Below, one piece after another: positions 27,854-35,222 of a stretch of DNA of 35,222 nt. The notes under the pieces were generated by a model that was not told the DNA's origin, did no database searches, and was given only the letters and a program-made list of their open reading frames with translations. Source of the DNA: an uncultured Acinetobacter sp. (GTDB lineage Bacteria > Pseudomonadota > Gammaproteobacteria > Pseudomonadales > Moraxellaceae); NCBI RefSeq assembly GCF_947624825.1, contig NZ_CANQLZ010000030.1:1-35222 (forward strand), given 5' to 3'. Within the stretch, counting starts at the first letter, position 1. The number at the start of each line of letters is the position of its first letter. The translations under genes and the position numbers were made by a program.

Positions 27854-28099
27854 ATGAATCACAATAACGATGTAAACACTTTATTTGACCAAGATCAAAA
27901 TAATGAGCCTGAAAACAAGGTACAAGACACAAGTTGCCCAATTAAAAAGTCACGTTTTTCTCCTGCGGCAAAAGGTGCTTTAATTGGTGCAGTCGCTGGC
28001 AGCATTTTGCCGGTGTTTGGTACGATCAGTGGCGCAATTTTAGGTGCAATTGGCGGTAAGGTGTATGAAAAAAAATGCCTTAACAAGCCTAAAGCCTAA
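27854..28099 (+). CDS. Small glycine-zipper membrane protein, unknown
   Basis: An 81-residue protein with a GAGG ribosome site. The first 35 residues are acidic, Asn/Asp-rich and polar with one Cys (TSCPIKKSRF). Residues about 38-70 are a Gly/Ala-rich hydrophobic stretch with small-xxx-small spacing (GALIGAVAGSILPVFGTISG and GAILGAIGG), the glycine-zipper pattern of helical hairpins in membranes. A short basic tail with a Cys closes it (YEKKCLNKPKA). No signal peptide. Function unknown; similar mini-proteins occur as membrane-stress or lipoprotein-like zippers, but no assignment is possible. Confidence 0.7.
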   Translation: MNHNNDVNTLFDQDQNNEPENKVQDTSCPIKKSRFSPAAKGALIGAVAGSILPVFGTISGAILGAIGGKVYEKKCLNKPKA

Positions 28100-28466
28100 T
28101 TTTTAGAATTTCATTGGAGCTTGTCCCTCAAGCTCCATCCTACTTTGCTGTTTTTACTTAATTGTTAAATTGATGTTAAAATTCCCTTATTTATTTGTGC
28201 TGTTATCTTTATTTTTTCTTCAGGGAAATTTATGTTAGTACCTTGATTTAAAAGCCTAAAATGGCACACTATTTAAGTAAATTGTTATTTAATTAAAATT
28301 AAAACCGGTTTTTTATGACCCAGATCAAATTGCAATTTTCTTGATTTAAACTCATTTTAATGACTATATGTATAATAAAGATGCACATTTATTCACCTTT
28401 TTCGGGCTTAAAACCCTATAATCTTAAAACTGACAATAATTTATTTTGCTATTTTAAATTTGCCTT
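28100..28466. other. Intergenic region upstream of small ORF operon
   Basis: A 367-bp very AT-rich gap. It has a hairpin at 28115-28137 and a TATAAT hexamer at 28371-28376 about 90 bp upstream of the small gene, without a convincing -35. No credible extra ORF is seen. Confidence 0.4.
28115..28137 (+). terminator. Possible terminator hairpin after glycine-zipper gene
   Basis: TGGAGCTTG-TCCCT-CAAGCTCCA is a perfect 9-bp stem, but the following tract (TCCTACTTTGC) is only weakly T-rich, so termination is uncertain. Confidence 0.45.
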
Positions 28467-28646
28467 ATGAATGAATTAGAAGCGCTACTGCAAGGTCAAA
28501 TTGCCCCTCAAGCTATTCCTTTAGAGCAATTGGTCCAACTGGCCTTACAATATCCAAATCCAAACAGTACCGAATATGCAGTGCTTGATTTGGCAACCAA
28601 TATATTGCTCGCCAGTTACCTCAACCAAGCGCAAGAATATCTTTAG
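28467..28646 (+). CDS. Small protein, 59 aa, unknown
   Basis: A short frame of 59 codons plus stop that I translated directly: it begins MNELEALLQGQIAPQ and ends with YLNQAQEYL. It is Leu/Gln-rich and predicted helical, with a Pro/Asn break (QYPNPNSTEY) between two amphipathic segments, a layout suited to a small helical-hairpin partner protein. It ends 9 bp before the 619-residue gene, which speaks for co-translation and possible interaction. No good ribosome site precedes its ATG. Codon use resembles neighbouring genes. Function unknown. Confidence 0.6.
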   Translation: MNELEALLQGQIAPQAIPLEQLVQLALQYPNPNSTEYAVLDLATNILLASYLNQAQEYL

Positions 28647-28655
28647 AGAAGCCCA

Positions 28656-30515
28656 ATGAAGCCCTTAGATAAAGCATTATTAACGCAAGAATTGTCACAG
28701 CTTATAACAAGTTTACAAGATGACAATTTATCTTATTTTGATCATGCTCGCGCTAAGCAACGTATTTTGGAAATACAACAATTGTATACAACCTTACTGC
28801 ATCAGCCAGGTTTTCAAGACACTAAAGATCAGTTAGAACCTTTGTTACAAGCACAAGAATTTGTCTATCACTGCCATTATTCTGACTTTTGCTGTGGCAC
28901 ATTTAGCCAAGATCAAGAATTAGAAGAAGTTTTATACCAACAAACCCAATCTACTTGGGCATTGCTGTATGAACCTGAAGAAGGTTGGCAAATTTGGCTC
29001 TTACAAATGCCAAATCAAAAACTGCTGATTAGCGAAAATGGTGCGCTTGAAGAAGTATATCATTGGCTTGTGACTCAAGAATTAAAGTATCAATGTTTTG
29101 GTGTAGCTGACCCTCAACAGAGTTACACAGCTAGCACTACAATCCACAAGCCAAGTACTCAAGCGGCAGATATTGCAGGTATTGATGATCCTATCAGTAC
29201 AACACTTGATGCGACTTATCAAGCACATATGCATAAAATTGAAAAAGCCTTGCATATTCCAATCCACCATTTCCCTAATATGCTAGAGCAAGCAACAACT
29301 CAACAAATTCAAGGCAGGGTGTTACAAGAAACGCGTTTCGATTCAGGTGCAACCCCTCAACCAGTTTCCACACGGCGCTTACGCAAACAAGAAATTGATA
29401 TTAGTGAAGGACTGTCTTTTGATCTAGGTCTAGAACCACTGCAATTAGACAGCAATACACCTATTCATATACCACCTTTGTTTACTGCATCTGAACCGAC
29501 AATGCCATATCACGCTCAAGAGCCAACTTTTGATTTAATTGATTTTAATACTACTCAAACTCAATCGAACAGTATAGAAAACTCTCAAGCAATATCAGCA
29601 CTTAGCCCGACAATAGATCCCTCTTTGTCAGTTGAATCAAGCCCACCTAAAGCAATGAAATTGGCGCAAAACGTCATGGCTAGTGAAGCTAACTTAGCTC
29701 AAACACAAGCTGTAGATTTCACTGCACCGCCTGAAGCAACGAGCGAACCTGACATACAAGTAAATTTGGCACAAAAAATGATTATTTCTGCCAAGCACAG
29801 CAAAAAACCACAAACGCGACCTAACCTATTACTCAATGGCTATAGCTGTCAGGTCAGTGCTTTACTGTTTGACGCTGCACAAGAAAAACAACTGTATCGT
29901 TTAAATCCAGAAGACATTAGCTGCAACCACGTTGATCTTTTGTTGCACTATACAGATATTGAGCATGTATTTGAGCGACCTATTTATCTAGCCGAGCAAA
30001 CAGATAGCCAAGGGCGTTTTGTAAAGTATCTGGCTCTGTTTGGTGCCGTAGGAGAATTACAAGCGATTCGTTTAGCACATATCTTTAGCCATGCCCAAGA
30101 ACATAAACTTGCCGCTGTAAGCAGTATCAATTGGGCAAGCTTAGAGAAAAATCTTTTTGATCCAGATGCTCTATTTAATACCTACCAAGCTTTAGCGACC
30201 TTGCTTTGGGACAACAATCATTATTATCCATTTATCCCTGCGCACTTTTTACAAACACAAAAATTTATTCAATTTGTCGAAACGCCAGCGCATGTCAACA
30301 CGCCTTTGTTACTACTAAAAGAACGGCAAAAAATTCGGGTCATTCATGGAGACCAACGCTTAGGTCTATATCGCAATGAAACTGCATATCCTTATCTCTT
30401 GCTCGACCGAAATCAAGGCATTAGCTGGCAGATGATTCAAGAAGTCATTCAACGTCTACCTCAACCGATTGACCCAATTACGTTGTATAAGGCAATCTGT
30501 ACGGAGGCTTCTTAA
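28656..30515 (+). CDS. Large unknown protein, 619 aa
   Basis: Not recognised. There is no signal peptide or membrane helix, so it is probably cytoplasmic. Three parts are visible. An N-terminal domain (about 1-150) is helical at first, then aromatic and Cys-containing (YHCHYSDFCCGTF, WALLYEPEEGWQIWLLQMP). A long polar, Pro/Ser/Thr/Gln-rich middle (about 155-395) looks disordered. A folded C-terminal domain (about 395-619) follows. Near its end a motif RVIHGDQRLGLYRN (Gly565 to Arg568 at the core) precedes YPYLLLDRNQGISW. This faintly recalls the GERR-type motif of ParB-like domains, but I give that little weight. GAGAAG supports the ATG. The small gene lies 9 bp upstream; the outer-membrane gene follows after 82 bp. 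Confidence 0.75.
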   Translation: MKPLDKALLTQELSQLITSLQDDNLSYFDHARAKQRILEIQQLYTTLLHQPGFQDTKDQLEPLLQAQEFVYHCHYSDFCCGTFSQDQELEEVLYQQTQSTWALLYEPEEGWQIWLLQMPNQKLLISENGALEEVYHWLVTQELKYQCFGVADPQQSYTASTTIHKPSTQAADIAGIDDPISTTLDATYQAHMHKIEKALHIPIHHFPNMLEQATTQQIQGRVLQETRFDSGATPQPVSTRRLRKQEIDISEGLSFDLGLEPLQLDSNTPIHIPPLFTASEPTMPYHAQEPTFDLIDFNTTQTQSNSIENSQAISALSPTIDPSLSVESSPPKAMKLAQNVMASEANLAQTQAVDFTAPPEATSEPDIQVNLAQKMIISAKHSKKPQTRPNLLLNGYSCQVSALLFDAAQEKQLYRLNPEDISCNHVDLLLHYTDIEHVFERPIYLAEQTDSQGRFVKYLALFGAVGELQAIRLAHIFSHAQEHKLAAVSSINWASLEKNLFDPDALFNTYQALATLLWDNNHYYPFIPAHFLQTQKFIQFVETPAHVNTPLLLLKERQKIRVIHGDQRLGLYRNETAYPYLLLDRNQGISWQMIQEVIQRLPQPIDPITLYKAICTEAS

Positions 30516-30597
30516 ATTGCTGTAATTTTGTAGCAACCGCTTGCTTTTGATCATGATAATTTCAGACACTGTTTAAAAATAAGTGTAAATCATCAGT

Positions 30598-31659
30598 ATG
30601 ATTAAAAAAATAATACTTTGTAGCAGCGTATTCGTATTCAGTCACGGCGTGTACGCACAACAACAAGATACCTCTCAAGGTATCTTGTATAAAATTCCAC
30701 GGGCGATTGATGCCACACCCACCTTCTTGCCACAACAATCTAATCATCCAATTGTACCAAGTACTCAAACTACAGAAGATCGCACTTGGATTGATCAACA
30801 ACAAAAAGGTGTGCGTCACTGGGTAGATGGCACAGCGCATAAAATTGATGATTGGTTTGGTGTCACCAACCCGAGTCAACCTGCTTCGGCAACTTTAAGA
30901 ATTTTGCTTGATAACAAATGGGATGATTATGATGGCTATGAAATCCGTCCACGTATCCGAGGTAAAATTGAATTACCTACTTTGGAAAAACGTTTTAGCG
31001 TGGTATTTGGTGATGATAGCTTAGATGACCAGCTTAAAAATCAAGTGGCTATTACCAATGAAAATCCTAGCCTTGCTGAAAATAAAAATTATGATCAACA
31101 ACGTACCCGTGAGGACAACAGCTCTATTGCTCTAAGATGGAGCAATTTTTCTAAAAAATATGATTTTGAAACTGATGCAGATGTCGGTATTCGCTCCGGC
31201 GACGACGTATATTTACGCTTAAAAGCTGAAAAAGATTGGCAACTACAAAACGATTTTGTATTTCACGCCGAGCAAATTTATCGTTATGGAAGCGATAGCG
31301 AAAATTATCTACGCACCAATCTAGAATTGCTACATCAGCGTAAAAATGAGGCTTCACTTTCTAACCAATTTGCTTTGGTTTATGCAGATGCATCAGAAGA
31401 TGATTTAAATTGGTCAAATTATACCTTTAGACAACACCAATTTTTCCAAGGCAATCGTTTTAACTATGGTGTCTATAGCGGTGGTTACTACAACGACAAT
31501 CAACTACGCTTAGATAGTTGGGGACCTTTTGTATCTTGGCGGCAACCTGTATTACGTGAATGGTTTTTTGTACAAACTGATCTTAATTACTTTAATGAAG
31601 ATCGTGAAAATCAAGACCATCATGTCAGTGCCTTACTACGTTTAGAAGCCTTATTTTAA
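30598..31659 (+). CDS. Probable outer-membrane beta-barrel protein, unknown family
   Basis: The 353-residue product has a signal peptide (1-20, MIKKIILC start, cleavage near VYA-QQ) and no lipobox. From about residue 95 the chain runs in alternating polar/hydrophobic strands rich in Tyr, Trp, Asp and Asn (for example KYDFETDADVGIRSGDDVYL and YGVYSGGYYNDNQLRLDSW). It ends in aromatic Phe (LRLEALF), the usual C-terminal signal for BAM-assembled barrels. I cannot assign a family. The N-terminal 75 mature residues look extended or periplasmic. A perfect hairpin lies in its first codons (30663-30688). The gene follows the 619-residue gene by 82 bp with no visible terminator and closes with a bidirectional terminator. 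Confidence 0.75.
   Translation: MIKKIILCSSVFVFSHGVYAQQQDTSQGILYKIPRAIDATPTFLPQQSNHPIVPSTQTTEDRTWIDQQQKGVRHWVDGTAHKIDDWFGVTNPSQPASATLRILLDNKWDDYDGYEIRPRIRGKIELPTLEKRFSVVFGDDSLDDQLKNQVAITNENPSLAENKNYDQQRTREDNSSIALRWSNFSKKYDFETDADVGIRSGDDVYLRLKAEKDWQLQNDFVFHAEQIYRYGSDSENYLRTNLELLHQRKNEASLSNQFALVYADASEDDLNWSNYTFRQHQFFQGNRFNYGVYSGGYYNDNQLRLDSWGPFVSWRQPVLREWFFVQTDLNYFNEDRENQDHHVSALLRLEALF
30663..30688 (+). repeat. Perfect 10-bp inverted repeat in early coding region
   Basis: ACAAGATACC (30663-30672) and GGTATCTTGT (30679-30688) pair perfectly around a 6-nt loop, at codons 22-31 of the outer-membrane gene, just after the signal-peptide cleavage site. Confidence 0.7.
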
Positions 31660-31665
31660 ACATTA

Positions 31666-31689
31666 AAAAGCCCATGAAAATGGGCTTTT
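31666..31689. terminator. Bidirectional terminator, outer-membrane gene / RNDR-repeat gene
   Basis: AAAAGCCCAT-GAAA-ATGGGCTTTT is a perfect 10-bp stem with a GNRA-type tetraloop, between convergent genes. Confidence 0.9.
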
Positions 31690-31693
31690 AACT

Positions 31694-31972
31694 TTAAGAA
31701 TTCACATGACGTACAATGCTCACACGGTCATTACGTTGCTCGCGTAATACTTCTTTATATTGTGAAAACTTATTAATGTCTGTGGTCACCAGTTTTTTAA
31801 GTTTCATACGATCATTACGCTGAATCACGCGCTCCACTTGCAAGCTAGTAGCTGTCGCCGCATTACTCACTTGAACACGATCATTACGGTGCTCTACATA
31901 CGTAGCACTGGCCATAACTTGTGTACTTAGACCAAGCGTACCCAAAGCAATTAAACTCAATAGCGATTTCAT
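31694..31972 (-). CDS. Small exported RNDR-repeat protein, unknown
   Basis: I take the ATG at 31972 (92 residues), with AGGTGAA about 6 bp upstream; an earlier in-frame ATG at 32005 has no ribosome site and would hide the signal peptide. Residues 1-21 form a clean signal peptide (cleavage after VMA). The 71-residue mature chain carries the tetrapeptide RNDR three times, at 29-32, 52-55 and 80-83, in contexts HRNDRVQV, QRNDRMKL and QRNDRVSI. There are no cysteines. The mature part is basic and hydrophilic, so probably periplasmic or secreted. Function unknown; the repeat is clear, the family is not recognised. Confidence 0.72.
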   Translation of the reverse strand: MKSLLSLIALGTLGLSTQVMASATYVEHRNDRVQVSNAATATSLQVERVIQRNDRMKLKKLVTTDINKFSQYKEVLREQRNDRVSIVRHVNS

Positions 31973-32099
31973 AACTATTTCACCTGATGACTTAATGATT
32001 GGCATTATAGATCAATTTTTAAAATATAATTCATTTATTAGATTAAAAACCAAAGGGATTTTTTAATCTTGATTATCGTTTTTTTGCATCATCAAGCCA

Positions 32100-32129
32100 T
32101 AAAAAAAGCTCCCGTCAGGGAGCTTTTTT
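32100..32129 (-). terminator. Rho-independent terminator after htpG
   Basis: AAAAAAAGCTCCC-GTCA-GGGAGCTTTTTT is a perfect stem-loop. Read on the minus strand it is followed by a T-run, 10 bp after the htpG stop. Confidence 0.9.
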
Positions 32130-32139
32130 ATCAATTTTA

Positions 32140-34059
32140 TTAAGCCAACAATAAGTTATTAATACGTTTTACATATTCAGCAGGGTCTTCAGGCAAACCA
32201 CCTTCGGCAATCACAGCTTGGTCAAAAATTACGTTGGCAAGGTCATCAAATTGGCTTGAGCCTTGTAATTTTTTCACCAATGGATGGCTTGGGTTAATTT
32301 CCAAGATCGGTTTACTCTCAGGAACTGCTTGACCTGCATCTTTGAGCATACGCAACAATTGCGGTGACAATTGACCTTCAGGCGTGACTAAACATGCAGG
32401 TGAATCGACTAAACGTGTGGTCACACGCACTTCTTGGGTTTTATCTTTAAGTGAACTGCTGAGTTGTTCAACCACAGGTTTAAACTCTTCTGCGGCTTGT
32501 TCAAGTGCTTGCTTTTCTTCAGCATCTTGTAAATCACCTAAGTCTACTGCACCTTTTGCCACGTTTTGCAGAACTGTACCATCAAATTCCTGTACAAACT
32601 CCATCGCCCACTCATCTACACGCTCGGTCATGAGTAAAACTTCAATGTCTTTTTTCTTGAATAATTCAAGTTGTGGTGAGTTTTTCGCAGCGTTTAAGCT
32701 TTCCGCAGTCACATAGTAAATGGCTTTTTGGCCTTCTTTCATACGTGCTTTATAGTCGCTTAATGAGGTAGTGACTTCATCATTATTAGAAGTGGCGAAG
32801 CGCAATAATTTTAAGATACGCTCGCGATTGGCAACATCTTCACCTAAACCTTCTTTTAATACAGAAGCAAATTCACGATAGAAGGTTTTAAAGTTGTCTT
32901 GATCTTTTTCATCTTCAGATTTTGCTAAGCCATCTAGCACAGTCAAAATACGACGTGCGTTACCTTCACGAATGGTTTTAACATCACGGCTTTCTTGCAG
33001 TAACTCACGGCTCACATTAAGCGGCAAATCAGCACTATCTACAATCCCTTGCACAAAACGTAGGTAATTTGGAATCAGGTTATCTGCATCGTCCATAATA
33101 AAGACGCGCTTTACATATAACTTAATGCCAGCTTTGGCTTCACGGGTAAAAATATTGCTTGGCGCTTTGCTTGGAATATACAACAGTTGAGTATATTCAG
33201 TGCTACCTTCAACACGGTTATGTGCCCATGCTAATGGATCGGCAAAATCATGCGTTAGGTTTTTATAAAACTCTTGATATTGCTCTTGAGTCACTTCGCT
33301 TTTGTTACGTGTCCAAAGCGCGCTGGCTGAGTTAATCGCCTCCCATTCATTGGTGGTGACATACTGACCCGGCTTGGCTTCTTCACCTTCTGCTACTTCT
33401 TCTTGTTGCCACACTTGTTTTGGCATTTCAATTGGCAAGCTAATATGATCTGAGTATTTATTAATAATTTGTTTAACTTTAAAACGATCTAAATACTCCG
33501 TCGCATCTTCACGTAAATGTAAGATGATGTCGGTACCACGGCTTGGCTTTTCAATAATTTCTGTTTCAAACTCACCGGTACCTTGACTGATCCAACGTAC
33601 ACCTTGACTTGCCTCTACACCCGCACGGCGTGATTCTACGGTGATTTTATCAGCTACAATAAAACCTGAGTAAAAGCCCACCCCAAATTGACCAATTAAC
33701 TGCGCATCAGATTTCTGATCGCCACTTAACTTAGACATAAAATCTTTGGTGCCAGATTTAGCAATGGTCCCTAAATGCTCAATCGCTTCAGCTTCGGTTA
33801 AACCAATACCGTTGTCAGAAATAACAATACGTTTGTTTTCTTCATCCAAAGTCACACGTACATGAAGCTCTGGGTCATTTTCATAATATTCAGGGTGATT
33901 AATGCCTTCAAAGCGCAATTTGTCGCAGGCATCTGAGGCGTTAGAAATCAGCTCACGCAAGAAAATTTCAGGATTAGAATATAAAGAATGCGTTACCAAG
34001 TGTAGCAATTGGGCAACTTCAGCTTGGAAACTATGTTTTTGTGCGTTTGCTTCGCTCAT
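32140..34059 (-). CDS. htpG: Molecular chaperone HtpG (bacterial Hsp90)
   Basis: Dimeric ATP-dependent cytosolic chaperone. The 639 residues show the GHKL ATPase domain (about 1-230) with Glu-Asn motif [18 protein letters not shown]-lid motifs DNGIGLT and [11 protein letters not shown], and [10 protein letters not shown] middle client-binding domain follows (about 240-510) with the catalytic-loop arginine in [14 protein letters not shown]. The C-terminal dimerisation domain completes it (about 520-639; [20 protein letters not shown]). No MEEVD tail is present, as expected for bacteria. An AGGAA site precedes the ATG. I see no obvious heat-shock promoter in the 82-bp gap upstream, though a sigma32 site could lie there. 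Confidence 0.97.
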   Translation of the reverse strand: MSEANAQKHSFQAEVAQLLHLVTHSLYSNPEIFLRELISNASDACDKLRFEGINHPEYYENDPELHVRVTLDEENKRIVISDNGIGLTEAEAIEHLGTIAKSGTKDFMSKLSGDQKSDAQLIGQFGVGFYSGFIVADKITVESRRAGVEASQGVRWISQGTGEFETEIIEKPSRGTDIILHLREDATEYLDRFKVKQIINKYSDHISLPIEMPKQVWQQEEVAEGEEAKPGQYVTTNEWEAINSASALWTRNKSEVTQEQYQEFYKNLTHDFADPLAWAHNRVEGSTEYTQLLYIPSKAPSNIFTREAKAGIKLYVKRVFIMDDADNLIPNYLRFVQGIVDSADLPLNVSRELLQESRDVKTIREGNARRILTVLDGLAKSEDEKDQDNFKTFYREFASVLKEGLGEDVANRERILKLLRFATSNNDEVTTSLSDYKARMKEGQKAIYYVTAESLNAAKNSPQLELFKKKDIEVLLMTERVDEWAMEFVQEFDGTVLQNVAKGAVDLGDLQDAEEKQALEQAAEEFKPVVEQLSSSLKDKTQEVRVTTRLVDSPACLVTPEGQLSPQLLRMLKDAGQAVPESKPILEINPSHPLVKKLQGSSQFDDLANVIFDQAVIAEGGLPEDPAEYVKRINNLLLA

Positions 34060-34141
34060 TGGTCATTCCTAGAATTATAGATGCAATATCTATTGGAGTG
34101 ACCTTAAAGTTTTTCAATGGTAAAACTTGAAAATTTTTAAT

Positions 34142-34483
34142 TTAAAATGTTTGCGCTTTATAAATACGATTTAAATGTAAATCAATTTTCTGCTGCCGCA
34201 TTTTATATACATCCACTAAACAATTCAGATTGTCTTGGCATTGATCACGTAACTGTAGCCATTTGATTTGCTCTTCTTGAATCAAAGATCGAGTTTGTAT
34301 GGGCACAAGTTTACGTAAAATGGTGTAGCTGGTTGCCATTTTAACATCAGCATCATTGACTATACGATGCTCACACACCGCTTTTTCAGTTGAGGTTTGT
34401 GCACGTTCACAATTAAAACTCGCTGCTTGTGTGGCGCCACTAAAACATGCTATGAATAATAAAAAAGCCCATGTTTTCATCAT
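34142..34483 (-). CDS. LprI-like / DUF1311 secreted protein, second copy
   Basis: A 113-residue probable periplasmic protein. The signal peptide covers about residues 1-20 (MMKTWAFLLFIAC, cleavage near TQA-AS). The mature part has SFNCERAQTSTEKAVCEHR, then a helix DADVKMATSYTILRKL, IKWLQLRDQCQDNLNC, and a basic C-terminal helix. The paired Cys pattern (four in the mature chain) matches the LprI-type family, as in the gene at 17906-18280, though the two share little identity. The inhibitor-of-lysozyme role is known only for a mycobacterial member. Start is ATG at 34483 or the adjacent ATG at 34480; the ribosome site is poor. It lies 82 bp upstream of htpG. Confidence 0.78.
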   Translation of the reverse strand: MMKTWAFLLFIACFSGATQAASFNCERAQTSTEKAVCEHRIVNDADVKMATSYTILRKLVPIQTRSLIQEEQIKWLQLRDQCQDNLNCLVDVYKMRQQKIDLHLNRIYKAQTF

Positions 34484-34569
34484 ATCAATCGTCTATATTT
34501 TTTTTAAGCTTAGGTGATAGAGCTACATAACTGTAGTCAAATTTTGTGAACAGTATTGCTACAAACCAT

Positions 34570-34598
34570 AAAAAAAGCCTCCCAAAAGGAGGCTTTTT
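34570..34598 (-). terminator. Rho-independent terminator after OmpW-family gene
   Basis: AAAAAGCCTCC-CAAAA-GGAGGCTTTTT is a perfect 11-bp stem, 17 bp beyond the stop codon on the minus strand and followed there by a T-run. Confidence 0.9.
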
Positions 34599-34615
34599 CT
34601 ACTACAAACTACAGC

Positions 34616-35222
34616 TTAGAATTTGTAGCTATAACCAATCGTATATACCATTGGGTCGATATCTAGATCGAATTTTTCTGCACCTAATGCTGCAGCAGTA
34701 TCAGCTTCAAGAGTAACTTCAGGACTTAAATCAGCATATCGTGCATCAAAGAATACACCCCAATTCTTTGCATCAGCAGGTTGATAACTAAAACCAACCT
34801 GACCTGCCACACCAAAGGCTTCTTTCACATCTTTAGCAACGCCTTCTTCATCCCATGCGATGAACGCTGTACCACCTACACCAATGTATGGTGTAAAACG
34901 AGTTGAGTTTTTGAAGTGGTATTTAGCCGTTAATGTTGGCGGTAAGTGTTTGATTTTTGCACCTTTATCACCATTTACTAGTACATCGTGATTAAAAGGT
35001 GTTGCAAGTAATAATTCTGCAGAGAAGTTGTCATTAAAGAAATATTCAACTGACGGTGTAAAACCGAGTTCACTATCAGCTTCAACAGTCACAGGACCAA
35101 CCAATGTGTTCATTGAAGTATCTGAGGTTGGAGCAAGTACTGATCCACCCACTTTAACTTGCCATTCGCCTGCCATCGCTGAAGCAGACATCCCCAATAA
35201 TGAAACTAATGCAATTTGTTTT
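34616..35222 (-). CDS. OmpW-family outer membrane protein, 5' end beyond window
   Basis: Eight-stranded outer-membrane beta-barrel of the OmpW/AlkL family, involved in uptake of small hydrophobic molecules. The frame stays open to the window edge; the first visible codons read KQIALVSLLGMSASAMAGEW, a signal peptide lacking its first residues, so internal TTG/ATG codons at 35197 and 35191 are not the true start. The mature chain shows GGSVLAPTSD, the conserved HLPPTLTAKYHF, FTPYIGVGG and the C-terminal VYTIGYSYKF ending in Phe. The 3' end is closed by a strong terminator. Confidence 0.9.
   Translation of the reverse strand, partial: KQIALVSLLGMSASAMAGEWQVKVGGSVLAPTSDTSMNTLVGPVTVEADSELGFTPSVEYFFNDNFSAELLLATPFNHDVLVNGDKGAKIKHLPPTLTAKYHFKNSTRFTPYIGVGGTAFIAWDEEGVAKDVKEAFGVAGQVGFSYQPADAKNWGVFFDARYADLSPEVTLEADTAAALGAEKFDLDIDPMVYTIGYSYKF

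Noticed and set aside
30562..30879. Antisense frame over the start of the outer-membrane gene
   Set aside because: There is no ribosome site or recognisable feature, while the plus-strand product has a signal peptide and a barrel pattern.

Overview
The window reads as core chromosome of an Acinetobacter species. The evidence is AT-rich gammaproteobacterial DNA, the tpiA-secG-tRNA-Leu(GAG) arrangement, a pilB-pilC-pilD-coaE cluster, fadB-fadA, an OmpW-type porin, and a recN promoter with no visible LexA box (Acinetobacter lacks canonical LexA). The genus is inferred from protein resemblance and gene order; I cannot fix the species. I see no insertion sequence, prophage, integron or CRISPR array.

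Layout. 1-1261 (minus): 5' part of tRNA-Leu, secG and tpiA. 1539-5965 (plus): type IV pilus motor ATPase, platform protein and prepilin peptidase, then coaE. 5978-8082 (minus): EamA transporter, rlmB and ppnP. 8387-11121 (plus): recN, yqgE and ruvX. 11407-14094 (plus): an IclR-type regulator and an ABC exporter, each with its own terminator. 14139-16669 (minus): pgsA and uvrC. 16820-17863 (plus): a stand-alone Clp-type AAA+ ATPase. 17906-18280 (minus): an LprI-like secreted protein. 18716-22054 (plus): the fadBA beta-oxidation operon. 22246-22815 (plus): an exported Ala/Lys/Val repeat protein. 22866-26872 (minus): an NCS2 nucleobase permease, a probable 8-oxoguanine deaminase and two unknown proteins. 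27038-28099 (plus): a FrnE-like DsbA-family protein and a glycine-zipper mini-protein. 28467-31659 (plus): a 59-codon gene, a 619-aa unknown protein and a probable outer-membrane protein. 31694-35222 (minus): a small exported RNDR-repeat protein, htpG, a second LprI-like protein and an OmpW-family protein running off the end.

How genes work together. PilB, PilC and PilD are assembly factors of the type IV pilus used for twitching and DNA uptake. FadB and FadA form the fatty-acid oxidation complex. The permease and deaminase suggest a route for taking up and detoxifying or salvaging (oxidised) purines. RecN, RuvX and UvrC are DNA repair or processing genes. Gene ends are often closed by strong bidirectional hairpins shared by convergent neighbours.

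Most of the window is ordinary housekeeping. The least explained part is 28467-31659 (small ORF, 619-aa protein, beta-barrel-like protein). After that come the single-ring Clp ATPase lacking an evident ClpP loop, and several small exported repeat proteins. I cannot show that any of these is a new system; they are the best places to look.
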